Positions 23,506 to 31,829 of a stretch of 45,924 nt of DNA are shown piece after piece. The first letter of the stretch is position 1. Each line of letters begins with the position of its first letter. The DNA lies in assembly GCA_902795275.1 (NCBI GenBank), contig CADBKQ010000017.1:1-45924 (forward strand), in the 5' to 3' direction. Source of the DNA: an uncultured Eubacteriales bacterium (lineage in GTDB: Bacteria; Bacillota; Clostridia; Christensenellales; Aristaeellaceae). The position numbers and the translations under genes are program-made. The notes under the pieces were generated by a model. It was not told the origin of the DNA. It searched no databases and worked only from the letters and a program-made list of their open reading frames with translations.

Positions 23506-24498
23506 TCACAGCATTTTGATCAGCATATTCTTCTGCTCGTCCATTTCCAGGGCCAGCAGGCCGTCCCTCTCCATCTGCTTGAGCACGTCGGAGAACCGCT
23601 TGAAGCCGATGGCGCGTTCGGAATAATCGGGGTAAGCGGCCTGAATGTCGGCTTTTAAAATGGAAGGATTGATGCGCTCGAAGCCGTCGTCCTTGTAGTG
23701 CTGCAACTGTTCGGTAAACGCGGCGCGCCAGTTTTCGGCGGTCAGCTTTTTGGCGGTGCTTTCCTCCGGCGCATCGGCGTTCAGGGACACCAGCACGTTG
23801 TAGTTGTCGTTCTTCACCCGGATGGTGCCGAACTTGGCAGCCAGCTTGTTCAGCAGCTTGCCGAAGGAGGCGCAGCCGAAGGATTTTTCGTTGAAGTCCG
23901 GCCGCAGGCGCAGCAGCACGCCTTTCAGCTCGCTGGCGTACATTTCGTCCTCGTCGGTCTGCTCGCTGAGGATGCCCTCCAGCAGCTTGTTGAGCCCCGC
24001 GTCGTCCAGGGGTTCGTCCTTGGATTGCGCTTTGCGGGTGCGCTTGTCCCGGCTGACTGAGGACACAGTTTCCAGGAACTGGAACTCATTGCAGGCGTTG
24101 ATGAAAATGCTGCTGGCGACCTCGCTGCGGCTGATGCCCAGCACGAACTTGCCCATGCTCTTGAGCCTGCCCACCAGCGGCGTGTAGTCGCTGTCGCCGG
24201 ACACGATGCAGAAGGAGTCGATCAGCGGGTTGGTGTAGGCCACCTCCAGCGCGTCGATCACCAGCATAATATCGGCGTTGTTCTTCTGCGCGAAGCCGTA
24301 GCGAATCGACGGCACCACGGTGAAGGTGTTGGACAGCAGCACCTCTTTCAAATCGCTGAACCGGTCCGTGTAGCCGTACACCTTGCCCAGCAGAATGTCC
24401 CCGCGGATCTTTACTTTGTCCAAAATATTGTTCAGCGTGGCCGCCTTGGCCCCGCAGTTTTCCAAATCAACAAATAACGCGAAACGGGATGTGCTCAA
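23506..24498 (-). CDS. NYN-domain ribonuclease-like protein with LOTUS (OST-HTH) domains
   Basis: The 330-residue protein begins with a NYN/PIN-like domain of the LabA/DUF88 type. Acidic residues in LFVDLEN, NADIMLVIDALEV and VSGDSDYTPLVGRL form the expected metal site. After a linker near 165, two LOTUS-like domains follow (about 172-240 and 262-330), the last with FKRFSDVLKQMERDGLLAL. LOTUS domains bind RNA, often G-rich structures, so RNA cleavage or quality control is a fair guess. The start is TTG at 24498 with AAAGGAGG upstream. It is 120 bases after ychF, and that gap contains repeat copy C. Confidence 0.9.
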   Translation of the reverse strand: MSTSRFALFVDLENCGAKAATLNNILDKVKIRGDILLGKVYGYTDRFSDLKEVLLSNTFTVVPSIRYGFAQKNNADIMLVIDALEVAYTNPLIDSFCIVSGDSDYTPLVGRLKSMGKFVLGISRSEVASSIFINACNEFQFLETVSSVSRDKRTRKAQSKDEPLDDAGLNKLLEGILSEQTDEDEMYASELKGVLLRLRPDFNEKSFGCASFGKLLNKLAAKFGTIRVKNDNYNVLVSLNADAPEESTAKKLTAENWRAAFTEQLQHYKDDGFERINPSILKADIQAAYPDYSERAIGFKRFSDVLKQMERDGLLALEMDEQKNMLIKML

Positions 24499-24512
24499 AA
24501 ACCGAAAACCTC

Positions 24513-24592
24513 CTTTTTTTCTGGGGGAACCGCTCTTTGGAGGCCAAAGAGCGGTTCCCCCCAGACCCCCTTCCGAGAAAGCCGTAAAGAGG
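24513..24592 (+). repeat. Palindromic repeat family 1, copy C (solo)
   Basis: A stem of CTGGGGGAACCGCTCTTTGG (24521-24540) pairs with 24544-24564, with one bulged C. It is preceded by seven T and followed by ACCCCCTTCCGAGAAAG and CCGTAAAGAGGG. Copies D and E share the same extension past GAGAAAG, so the repeat unit is about 80 bp. Confidence 0.9.
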
Positions 24593-24618
24593 GTCTATTC
24601 TGATCTGCAAATCTTTCG

Positions 24619-25716
24619 TCAAACGTTGAACCTGAACAGCGTCACGTCGCCGTCCTGCATCACGTAGTCCTTGCCCTCGCTCCTTACCAGGCCCTTTTCC
24701 TTGCAGGCGTTCATGCTGCCCAGCTGATGCAGGGTTTCAAAGGGGACGATCTCGGCGCGGATGAAGCCCCGCTCAAAGTCGGTGTGAATCTTGCCCGCGG
24801 CCTGGGGGGCCTTGGTACCCTTGGCGATGGTCCAGGCGCGGCACTCGTCCTCGCCCGCGGTGAGGAAGGAGATGAGGCCCAGCAGGTGGTAGCACTTGCG
24901 GATCAGCCTGTCCAGGCCGCTCTGGCCGATGCCCAGCTCCTGCAAGAACTCTTCCTTTTCCGCCGGGTCCATCTGGGCGATTTCCTCCTCGATGCGGGCG
25001 GAGATCACCAGCACCTCGGCCTGCTCCTCCTTCGCGATAGCCTTCACCTGCTTGACAAAGTCGATGCTGTCCTCGTCCTCGGACACCAGATCTTCCGCGA
25101 TGTTGGCGGCGTAGATCACAGGCTTGGTGGTGAGCAGGAACCAGCCCCGCACGATTTCCTTTTCTTCGTCGGTCAGGGGGCAGGTGCGGGCGGGCTTGCC
25201 GGCTTCCAGGTGCTTTAATACCTTCGCGGCCAGGTCGGCTTCCTCGCCGTACTTCTTTTCGCCGGTCTTGATGAGCTTGCGTGCCTTGTCCTCCCGCTTG
25301 GCGACGGTTTCCATGTCGGCGAAAATCAGCTCTAAGTTGATGGTTTCGATGTCCCGGGCGGGGTCCACGCTGCCATCCACGTGGATGATGTTTTCATCCT
25401 CAAAGCAGCGCACCACATGCACGATGGCCTCGCACTCCCGGATGTGGGACAGGAACTTGTTGCCCAGGCCCTCGCCCTTGCTGGCGCCCTTCACCAGTCC
25501 GGCGATGTCCACAAACTCCACCGTGGCGGGCGTCACTTTCTTGGGGTGGTACATGTCCGCCAGGATGGTCAGGCGGCTGTCCGGCACCGCCACCACGCCC
25601 GCGTTGGGCTCGATGGTGCAGAAAGGATAGTTGGCCGCCTGCGCGCCCGCGCCGGTGATGGCGTTGAATAAAGTGCTTTTTCCCACGTTCGGAAGTCCGA
25701 CCACGCCCAGCTTCAT
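24619..25716 (-). CDS. ychF: Obg-family ribosome-binding ATPase YchF
   Basis: The 365-residue protein is a near-standard YchF (about 363 residues). It has the P-loop GLPNVGKSTLFNAIT, the G3-like DIAGLVKGASKGEGLGNKFL, the NIAEDL replacement of the NKxD motif that gives ATP preference, and the C-terminal TGS-like domain ending YVMQDGDVTLFRFNV. YchF/OLA1 proteins bind ribosomes and are linked to stress and redox responses. The ATG at 25716 is preceded by AAAGGGG, and a consensus promoter sits about 50 bases upstream. Confidence 0.97.
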   Translation of the reverse strand: MKLGVVGLPNVGKSTLFNAITGAGAQAANYPFCTIEPNAGVVAVPDSRLTILADMYHPKKVTPATVEFVDIAGLVKGASKGEGLGNKFLSHIRECEAIVHVVRCFEDENIIHVDGSVDPARDIETINLELIFADMETVAKREDKARKLIKTGEKKYGEEADLAAKVLKHLEAGKPARTCPLTDEEKEIVRGWFLLTTKPVIYAANIAEDLVSEDEDSIDFVKQVKAIAKEEQAEVLVISARIEEEIAQMDPAEKEEFLQELGIGQSGLDRLIRKCYHLLGLISFLTAGEDECRAWTIAKGTKAPQAAGKIHTDFERGFIRAEIVPFETLHQLGSMNACKEKGLVRSEGKDYVMQDGDVTLFRFNV

Positions 25717-25765
25717 AACAAAAACCCCTTTGCTTCTTACTTTCTCAGCGCTTTGCAGCGTTCCT

Positions 25766-25794
25766 ATTATACGCTATCCCGGCCATGTTTGCAA
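25766..25794 (-). promoter_or_regulatory. ychF promoter
   Basis: On the minus strand: TTGCAA (25789-25794), a 17-base spacer, TATAAT (25766-25771). Confidence 0.8.
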
Positions 25795-25842
25795 GTGTTC
25801 CCGATTTCCCGCGCGGAAAATGTAAAATTTCCCTGAACAGAT

Positions 25843-25870
25843 TTGCCAATTTCAGATTTTGTGGTATACT
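25843..25870 (+). promoter_or_regulatory. Promoter of the VanW pair
   Basis: TTGCCA (25843-25848), a 16-base spacer, TATACT (25865-25870); leader about 60 bases to the GTG start at 25937. Confidence 0.65.
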
Positions 25871-25936
25871 GTACTGTGACTTATCATGCGAAAGCCGATA
25901 AGCCGCCACAGAGGAAAGACACGGAGGTTATACATC

Positions 25937-26947
25937 GTGAAATTCAAACGGGTTTTATCGTTGGCGCTGGCGCTGACGCTGCTGCTTTCTTCCGCGCAGG
26001 CGGCGGAAAAGAAAAAGTCGCTCAAGACGATTTACAACGGCATCATCACCCGCCGCTTTGCCAACAGCTACACCAACGTGTATGAAAAAATGGACTCGGA
26101 CAGCAAGGTCGTCCGCACCATGAGCCCCGGCAACAAAATTGAAATCGTGGAAATCACCCCCGGCTGGGTGGGCATCCGGCTGGGCTCCGACGTGGGCTAT
26201 GTGCTGCGCCACCGCATCGACGTGACGGACAACCTCAATCCCGGCACGGTGCCGGATTATCCCGTCACGCCCCAGGAATACTACGCCGTGATTGACCGGG
26301 AGGTGGAAGTGAAGGCCGACAAGAGCGCCGACAGCGACACCCTCTCCACCCTCACCGAAGGCGCGCGCATTTCCATCTGCGGCATCGAAGAGGGCTGGGC
26401 CAAGGTGATCCACAAGCGGGTGTACGGCTACATTGACACCAACGACCTGACCGAGCTGCTGCCCGTGGCGGACAGCGTGGAGAGCGCGGACAGCGAAACG
26501 CCCATTTCGGTGTTCACCTCTTTTTACAGCAACAACCCCGACCGCATCGTGAACCTGGCCCGCTGCTGCGAACTGATCAGCACCGTGCTGCAGCCCGGCC
26601 AGTCCATGAACTTCAACAACGTGGTCAGCCCCTTCAGCGCGGCCAACGGCTACAAGCTGGCCCCGGTGCTGAAGGACGGCGAAACCAAGATGGGCTACGG
26701 CGGCGGCTCCTGCCAGGTGAGCTCCACCCTGTGGGACACGCTGATGCAGCTGCCCGGCATTACCGTGCTACGCCGCAATCCCCACGGGGCCAACGCGGCT
26801 TCCTACCTGCCCCACGGCATGGACGCCGCCTCCGGCACCAACACCCAGAACTTTATTTTCCGCAACGATTTTGATTTCCCCATCCGCATCGACGCGTCCA
26901 CCCATGACCTGGCGCTGTTCGTGGCGATCTACAAGGAGACGACCTGA
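25937..26947 (+). CDS. Exported VanW-family protein with SH3-like repeats (copy 1)
   Basis: The 336-residue protein begins MKFKRVLSLALALTLLLSSA with cleavage likely after AQA. Two SH3-like segments follow: one near 30-90 (NVYEKMDSDSKVVRTMSPGN, GWVGIRLGSDVGYVL) and one near 115-170 (DREVEVKADKSADSDTLSTL, GWAKVIHKRVYGYI). The VanW domain covers about 190-310, with QPGQSMNFNNVVSPFSAANG and GYGGGSCQVSSTLWD. VanW proteins occur near vancomycin-resistance genes but their activity is not known. I chose the GTG at 25937 because GGAGG lies 9 bases upstream and the signal peptide starts there; the frame itself opens at 25886. Confidence 0.87.
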   Translation: MKFKRVLSLALALTLLLSSAQAAEKKKSLKTIYNGIITRRFANSYTNVYEKMDSDSKVVRTMSPGNKIEIVEITPGWVGIRLGSDVGYVLRHRIDVTDNLNPGTVPDYPVTPQEYYAVIDREVEVKADKSADSDTLSTLTEGARISICGIEEGWAKVIHKRVYGYIDTNDLTELLPVADSVESADSETPISVFTSFYSNNPDRIVNLARCCELISTVLQPGQSMNFNNVVSPFSAANGYKLAPVLKDGETKMGYGGGSCQVSSTLWDTLMQLPGITVLRRNPHGANAASYLPHGMDAASGTNTQNFIFRNDFDFPIRIDASTHDLALFVAIYKETT

Positions 26948-26949
26948 AC

Positions 26950-27975
26950 ATGAAACGCATTCTGGCCCTGCTCCTGGCGGCGCTGCTCCTGCCCCTTCCC
27001 GGGGCTTTTTGCTGCGCGGAAAACAAGCCCGACACCTCCGCCCGGCTGTATTACGCCCGCACGCGGCTGGCCTGCAAGATTTTTTCCGATTGGGAAACCA
27101 CCAACGGCGTGAACCAGATCGGCGTCGTGCCTGAGAACGTGCGGGTGGTGGTGCACGCCCTGAACCCCTCCTTCGCGCTCGTCACCTACGAGGCCGACCA
27201 CAAGACGGGCTATGTGAAGCGGGTCTGCCTGGAAAACCCCAAGACCATTGACCCCACCACAACCCCGCCTTACGGCGTGGATTTCAACCATTACCTGGTC
27301 ACTGTCGACGCCCAGGACGCGCCGGTGTGGAGCGCACCCGGCGGCGGCGAAGCGCTCATCACCCTGCACCGGGGCGCGCGGGTGTCCCTGATCGGGTTTG
27401 AGGAAGGCTACGGCAAGGTGATCTACCACCGGCAGTACGGCTACATCGACTCCCGCCTGCTGCGGGACGTGACCAACGTGTACGAGATTGCCGAGACCGC
27501 CGGCACCGACGCGCCGATTGCCTCCTACACCTCCTTCTACAAAATCACCACCGACGAAAGCAACCTGAACCGCATCAACAACATCGCCGTGGCCTGCGGG
27601 AAGATGAACGTGTTCCCGATCGGCTCCGGGACGGAATTGAACTTCAACCGGGACATGGGGCCGTATAGCGCCGCTAACGGCTATCTGCCCGCGGGCGTGC
27701 TGGCCGAGGGCGGGCTGAACCTGGGCTACGGCGGCGGCACCTGCCAGGTGAGCTCCACGCTCTATAATGTGGTGCTGCAATTACCGGGCCTGACCGTGCT
27801 CCAGCGCCGCGCCCACGGCGACAACGGCGCCAGCTACCTGCCCATCGGCGTGGACGCCGCGGTGGGCAACAGCACCCTGAACTTCCGCTTCCGCAACGAC
27901 TACCCCTTCCCCATCCGCATCGACGCCTCCGCCCAGGACGGCGCGCTGACCATCGCCATTTACCGGGCCATGTGA
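26950..27975 (+). CDS. Exported VanW-family protein with SH3-like repeats (copy 2)
   Basis: The 341-residue protein has the same layout as its neighbour. The signal peptide is MKRILALLLAALLLPLPGAF, followed by beta-rich SH3-like segments (residues 30-85 and 115-170, with GYGKVIYHRQYGYIDSRLL). The VanW domain contains GSGTELNFNRDMGPYSAANG and GYGGGTCQVSSTLYN. The ATG is two bases after the upstream stop, so the two are coupled. The C-terminal halves are clearly homologous, while the N-terminal domains have diverged strongly. This suggests an old duplication with different binding partners. Confidence 0.87.
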   Translation: MKRILALLLAALLLPLPGAFCCAENKPDTSARLYYARTRLACKIFSDWETTNGVNQIGVVPENVRVVVHALNPSFALVTYEADHKTGYVKRVCLENPKTIDPTTTPPYGVDFNHYLVTVDAQDAPVWSAPGGGEALITLHRGARVSLIGFEEGYGKVIYHRQYGYIDSRLLRDVTNVYEIAETAGTDAPIASYTSFYKITTDESNLNRINNIAVACGKMNVFPIGSGTELNFNRDMGPYSAANGYLPAGVLAEGGLNLGYGGGTCQVSSTLYNVVLQLPGLTVLQRRAHGDNGASYLPIGVDAAVGNSTLNFRFRNDYPFPIRIDASAQDGALTIAIYRAM

Positions 27976-27990
27976 CGCATCCCGGATATA

Positions 27991-28032
27991 AACAACGCCT
28001 TTGCGCCGGTTGAAGCGCAAAGGCGTTGTTTT
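27991..28032. terminator. Bidirectional terminator between VanW pair and M56 gene
   Basis: AACAACGCCTTTGCGC (27991-28006) and GCGCAAAGGCGTTGTT pair across a short loop. The stem is followed by TTTGTTCC on the plus strand; T-rich flanks occur on the other strand too. It serves converging genes. Confidence 0.85.
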
Positions 28033-28043
28033 TGTTCCGAGGT

Positions 28044-29735
28044 TCAGCCGTTGCCGGTGTAGTAGTCGATCACCCGGAGCTCGGGCTTGACCAGCAGCAC
28101 GAAGGTTTTACCGGTGTCTTCGCTGTACGGCGCTTCCACCTGAACGTAGATTTTGCCGTCCGCGTTGATGTAGCAGTTGATATACATGCCGTTGAAGTTG
28201 TTGCTTTCGCCGGGCTCCAGCTGTTCGGTCAGGTTATAGCAGTAGTTTTTGATTTCGTATTGTTCTTCCTCGGTCAGAACGTCAGAGATGGTCGGAAACG
28301 GTTCATAGGTCGCCATGTAGTCTTCCGCGTAATAGGGGTCGAAGCCGTTGGTCACGCACCACGCGCCGCTGCCGTTCACGGCGATGCTGACCCGGATTTC
28401 CGGGCCGCTTCCTTTTTTCCCCGTGACCACATAGCACATCTTTCCCCACGCGCCGTTTTCATAGCCCACTTGCCATTTGATGCTGTCGTCAACGTCCATC
28501 TTGAATTCCGGCCCGCTGAGGATGTCCTTGGCAATTTGGAGCGCCTCCTCCTCGGTCCTGACGGCGTCATCACTTGTCAGGGCTTGCTCCATGGTTTGGA
28601 TTTCATAGGTGGCGCCAGGTGCGGTGTCGACGCTGTTGTTCCAGATGTCCGGCTGCTCCCCGTAGGCGGCGGTGCCGAAGGCGAACACCAGCAGCAGGGA
28701 GGCCAGGGCGGCAAAGGTCAGGGCGAAGGCTTTTTTCCGCCTGTCGCCCCACAGGATGCTGCCCACCCGGGTTTTCAGCTTGCGACCCGTCATGCTCATG
28801 CCGGTGGCCAAGACGGGCAGGCCGGGAATGGCGCGGCGGGTGACGGACTGAATCAGCGTGCCCGCGTAGAGCTTGCGGCCTTCCTCGTCCATGCCGCGGG
28901 TCACCCTGTCGTCGCAGCGCAGTTCCCGATCCATGCGGCTCATGGCGGCGGCGGCCCACACCAGGGGATTGAACCAGTGCACGACGCAGCAGATGAGGGT
29001 CAGCAGCGTCCAGTAATGGTCTTTGGCCTTGTAATGGCACAGCTCGTGGGCCAGCATCTGCTTAGCCTGGTCGGTGTTCGCCGCCAGGGGCAAGGCGATG
29101 TACGGGCGTACCGCGCCGACTAAGCATGCGCTGGACAGCGGATCGACGAAGTACACCGGCAGGGGCTTCACCTTGTACTGTTCACATTGGCCCTGATAGT
29201 AAGCCAGCAGTTCCCCTTCCAGCGGAGCGATCCGGTTCTTTTTCAGCTTGCGCCGGAAGCGGACGTTGGTCACGATGAACCAGCCCGTCACCGCTGCCGC
29301 GCCAGCCACATACACCATCATGACCCGCCTGGCCCCGTAGCCATATTCCAGGTCGCTGGCCATGAATAACAGCGTTTTGTAGTCTTTCTTCTGGATGGCC
29401 TCGTTGAAAGAAATGCTCTCCTTATCCATGTGGCTCTTCAAGTTTTGATAGGACAGATCGGACAAGGCGTCCTGCATCCGAATCTTCACCTGGGCCGCGA
29501 TGGGGCGGATCACTTCGGGTTCCATATTGTAGGGCGTCACGATCTCGTTGATGAGCGGATTGGGCAGGCTCAGCGGGCACAGCAGCCGCACCGCCACCAG
29601 CAGCCAGGCGAAGCACAGCGTCCTGTTGCCCAATTGCTTCCGAAAGAATTTCCGCACCGGGATCATCAGCAGAACGGCGATCCCGGCGATGATGTTCGCT
29701 TCGATCAGGAAATTGTAAATCAATGCGGTTCGCAT
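28044..29735 (-). CDS. BlaR1/MecR1-type M56 membrane metallopeptidase
   Basis: The 563-residue protein has N-terminal membrane helices (FLIEANIIAGIAVLLMIPV; CFAWLLVAVRLL; MMVYVAGAAAVTGWFIV). A cytoplasmic M56 protease domain carries the zinc motif HELCH in MLAHELCHYKAKDHYW and the third ligand in ELRCDDRV. A further helix follows (FALTFAALASLLLVFAFG near 340). The C-terminal 200 residues are extracytoplasmic and do not resemble the penicillin-binding sensor of BlaR1; they look like small alpha/beta units. M56 proteins cut BlaI-type repressors after sensing a signal. The ATG at 29735 has GAGGAG 8 bases upstream; a GTG three codons earlier is less well placed. It follows blaI by 12 bases. Confidence 0.9.
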   Translation of the reverse strand: MRTALIYNFLIEANIIAGIAVLLMIPVRKFFRKQLGNRTLCFAWLLVAVRLLCPLSLPNPLINEIVTPYNMEPEVIRPIAAQVKIRMQDALSDLSYQNLKSHMDKESISFNEAIQKKDYKTLLFMASDLEYGYGARRVMMVYVAGAAAVTGWFIVTNVRFRRKLKKNRIAPLEGELLAYYQGQCEQYKVKPLPVYFVDPLSSACLVGAVRPYIALPLAANTDQAKQMLAHELCHYKAKDHYWTLLTLICCVVHWFNPLVWAAAAMSRMDRELRCDDRVTRGMDEEGRKLYAGTLIQSVTRRAIPGLPVLATGMSMTGRKLKTRVGSILWGDRRKKAFALTFAALASLLLVFAFGTAAYGEQPDIWNNSVDTAPGATYEIQTMEQALTSDDAVRTEEEALQIAKDILSGPEFKMDVDDSIKWQVGYENGAWGKMCYVVTGKKGSGPEIRVSIAVNGSGAWCVTNGFDPYYAEDYMATYEPFPTISDVLTEEEQYEIKNYCYNLTEQLEPGESNNFNGMYINCYINADGKIYVQVEAPYSEDTGKTFVLLVKPELRVIDYYTGNG

Positions 29736-29747
29736 TCGTATCACTCC

Positions 29748-30119
29748 TCATTTCTTCCCGTTCTTCCGCATCATGTCCATCAGTTCGTCCATTTCTTTGA
29801 GGGTGATTTCCCCGGAATCCACCAGGTGGTTGATGAGCAGCGAGGCTTTCCCGGAAAACACGTGGCTCAGGAATTTTTTCGTTTCCTGGGAGGACGCTTC
29901 CTCCTGGCTCAGCAGCGGGGAGTAGCGCTTCACGTCGCCGGATTCGTCTACCGCCACCGTGCCCTTTTCCTGCATCCGTTTCAGCAGCGTAATGACGGTG
30001 TGCCGCGTCCAACCCGTGGCGGGCTCCAGGGCCTTGGTGATTTCGCTCATGGTGCGGGGCGCGCTTTCCCACAGCACCTCCATGATTTTCCATTCCGCCT
30101 CTGTGCAGCGGTCAGGCAT
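29748..30119 (-). CDS. BlaI/MecI/CopY-family repressor
   Basis: The 123-residue winged-helix repressor reads TEAEWKIMEVLWESAPRTMS and WTRHTVITLLKRMQEKGTVA in the DNA-binding domain. The C-terminal dimer helices contain LINHLVDSGEITLKEMDELM. It probably represses itself and the downstream M56 gene from the twin operators at 30146-30183, and is cleaved by the M56 protein on induction. I chose the ATG at 30119, 10 bases after AAAGGAG; the GTG three codons earlier is too close to it. No third target gene is visible nearby. Confidence 0.93.
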   Translation of the reverse strand: MPDRCTEAEWKIMEVLWESAPRTMSEITKALEPATGWTRHTVITLLKRMQEKGTVAVDESGDVKRYSPLLSQEEASSQETKKFLSHVFSGKASLLINHLVDSGEITLKEMDELMDMMRKNGKK

Positions 30120-30145
30120 TGCGTTCACGCTCCTTTCAAAAGATG

Positions 30146-30161
30146 GTAGACAGCTGTTTAC
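30146..30161. promoter_or_regulatory. BlaI-type operator, promoter-distal
   Basis: GTAGACAGCTGTTTAC fits the dyad GTAnACAnnTGTnTAC. It lies just downstream of the -10 box. Confidence 0.75.
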
Positions 30162-30165
30162 TTAT

Positions 30166-30194
30166 AGTATACAGATGTCTACCATCTTTGTCAA
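30166..30194 (-). promoter_or_regulatory. blaI-M56 promoter
   Basis: On the minus strand: TTGACA (30189-30194), a 17-base spacer, TATACT (30166-30171). Both BlaI-type dyads overlap or flank it. Confidence 0.88.
30168..30183. promoter_or_regulatory. BlaI-type operator, overlapping the promoter
   Basis: GTATACAGATGTCTAC fits GTAnACAnnTGTnTAC and covers the -10 box and spacer. Together with the other dyad it forms a larger inverted repeat (AAGATGGTAGACA with TGTCTACCATCTT, 30140-30188). Confidence 0.78.
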
Positions 30195-30254
30195 GGGGGA
30201 ATTGTAACAATCTTCGGGACGATACGGTAATTTGAAAAAAGTCCCCGGGATGCA

Positions 30255-30508
30255 TCGAAGGGCCGCAGCCCTTCGATTGTAATCCGCAGGCGGCGGCGTG
30301 TACGTCGCCGAGGAGCAACCGAGGGTTGCTTCCTCTATCAATTTCTGGCCGTAAAATGAGCGGCTCCGGGCATTTTGCCCGGAACCGCCATTTTACAAGA
30401 AATTGATGGATCGAATGAAAGGACGGTTTTCCGGCCTTTCATTCGCAGCGTGTCGAAAATGCTTTTTCGACACGCTGCGGCCCCTCCGTCCAAAGGGACG
30501 AAGGGGCC
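30255..30508. other. Array of consecutive perfect hairpins, no gene
   Basis: The gap between the blaI promoter and dnaJ holds no gene but six stem-loops in a row. They are TCGAAGGGC/GCCCTTCGA (30255-30276); GAGGAGCAACC with GGTTGC and CCTC (30310-30335); ATCAATTTCT/AGAAATTGAT (30337-30407) enclosing GTAAAATG/CATTTTAC; GAATGAAAGG/CCTTTCATTC (30413-30444); a 15-bp stem starting GCAGCGTGTCGAAAA (30445-30478); and GGCCCCT/AGGGGCC with CGTCC/GGACG (30479-30508). The last lies 12 bases past the dnaJ stop and could protect or end that transcript. Confidence 0.65.
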
Positions 30509-30520
30509 GGGTGTCGCCGT

Positions 30521-31651
30521 TCAGCCGTTGAACAGTTCTTTCACTTTGTCCAGGAAGCTCTTGCGGGTGTCATACTCCTTGCCAGACGAGATGTCCTCGA
30601 ACTGGCGAAGCAGCTCTTTCTGCTTTTCCGTCATGCGGTGGGGAATCTCCACCCGCACGTGCAGGATCATATCGCCCCGGTAGGAGGAGCGCAGCTGCTG
30701 GACGCCCTGGCCTTTCAGGCGAATCTCCGCGTCGTTCTGGGTGCCCTCGGGGATATGCACGGTGGTTTTGCCGCCGCCCAGGGTAGGCACTTCGATGTCC
30801 GCGCCCAGGGCCGCCTGGGTGAAGGAAATGGGCAGATCCAAATGCAGGTTGGTACCGTCGCGCTTGAACAGCTTGTGGGGACGCACGGTGATCTGGATGT
30901 ACAGATCGCCGTTGGGCCCGCCGTTGCGGCCCGGCTCGCCCTGGCCGTTCATCACGATGGTCTGGCCGTTGTCGATGCCCGCGGGTACCTTGACGGACGC
31001 CGTGCGCCGACGCCGGGTGCGGCCCGTGCCGCCGCAGGCGGCGCACTTATCGGTAATGACCTTGCCCGTGCCGCCGCAGGTAGGGCAGGTGCGCACCGTC
31101 ACCATGAACCCACCCGCCATGCGCACCTGGCCGGTACCCTTGCAGTTGGGGCACTGCTTGGGGCTGGTGCCGGGCTTCGCGCCGGTGCCGTGGCAGGTTT
31201 CGCAGTTTTCGTTGCGGGTGAACTCAAAGGATTTTTCGCAGCCGAAGGCGGCTTCCTCAAAGGAAATGCGCAGGTCGTACCTGAGGTCGTTGCCCTGCAT
31301 GGGGGCGTTGCGCCGCTGGGCCGAGCTTCCGCCCATAGCGCCGCCGAACAGCTGGTCGAAAATATCGCCCATGCCGCCGAATCCGCTGAAATCAAAGCCC
31401 CCCGCGCCGCCGCCGAAACCGGCGTTCGGCCCGTCAAAACCGAACTGGTCGTAGCGGGCGCGCTTTTCGGGATCGCTCAGCACTTCGTTGGCTTCGTTCA
31501 GCTCCTTGAAGCGCTCCTCCGCCTGCTTGTCGTTGGGGTGCAGGTCGGGGTGGCACTCCTTGGCCAGCTTGCGGTACGCCTTTTTGATGTCCTCCGCGCT
31601 GGCGTTTTTATCGACGCCCAGCACTTCGTAGTAGTCTCTCTTTGTTGCCAT
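30521..31651 (-). CDS. dnaJ: Chaperone DnaJ
   Basis: The 376-residue protein is a type I Hsp40. It has a J domain with the HPD tripeptide (HPDLHPND near residue 34), a Gly/Phe-rich region ([12 protein letters not shown]), and four zinc-finger repeats ([32 protein letters not shown]). The C-terminal substrate-binding domain ends in a normal tail. It stimulates DnaK ATPase and delivers unfolded proteins. It is encoded downstream of dnaK but is separated from it by an unrelated exported-protein gene and two copies of repeat family 1. It may therefore depend partly on another promoter, which I could not identify. Confidence 0.97.
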   Translation of the reverse strand: MATKRDYYEVLGVDKNASAEDIKKAYRKLAKECHPDLHPNDKQAEERFKELNEANEVLSDPEKRARYDQFGFDGPNAGFGGGAGGFDFSGFGGMGDIFDQLFGGAMGGSSAQRRNAPMQGNDLRYDLRISFEEAAFGCEKSFEFTRNENCETCHGTGAKPGTSPKQCPNCKGTGQVRMAGGFMVTVRTCPTCGGTGKVITDKCAACGGTGRTRRRRTASVKVPAGIDNGQTIVMNGQGEPGRNGGPNGDLYIQITVRPHKLFKRDGTNLHLDLPISFTQAALGADIEVPTLGGGKTTVHIPEGTQNDAEIRLKGQGVQQLRSSYRGDMILHVRVEIPHRMTEKQKELLRQFEDISSGKEYDTRKSFLDKVKELFNG

Positions 31652-31677
31652 TGTTTCCTCAACTCACAATTGGTTGA

Positions 31678-31760
31678 TTTTTTTCTGGGGGAAACCGCTC
31701 TTTGTGGCCCAAAGAGCGGTTTCCCCCAGACCCCTTTCCGAGAAAGACGATAAGGGAATG
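31678..31760 (+). repeat. Palindromic repeat family 1, copy D
   Basis: The stem CTGGGGGAAACCGCTCTTTG (31685-31704) pairs with 31710-31729. It is preceded by a T-run and followed by ACCCCTTTCCGAGAAAG and ACGATAAGGG. It is inverted relative to copy E and lies between dnaJ and the exported-protein gene. Confidence 0.9.
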
Positions 31761-31829
31761 GAGAACTCTGCTAAAAGAATCTCTCTTTCCTATGCGGCAT
31801 TGGGATACAGGAAAGACAACGTTTTCCTG

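Noticed and set aside
25955..28020. Minus-strand frames opposite the VanW genes
   Set aside because: Shadows of two genes with signal peptides and VanW motifs.
30255..30508. CRISPR-like array
   Set aside because: The stems differ from each other and there is no regular direct repeat or spacer; no cas genes are near.
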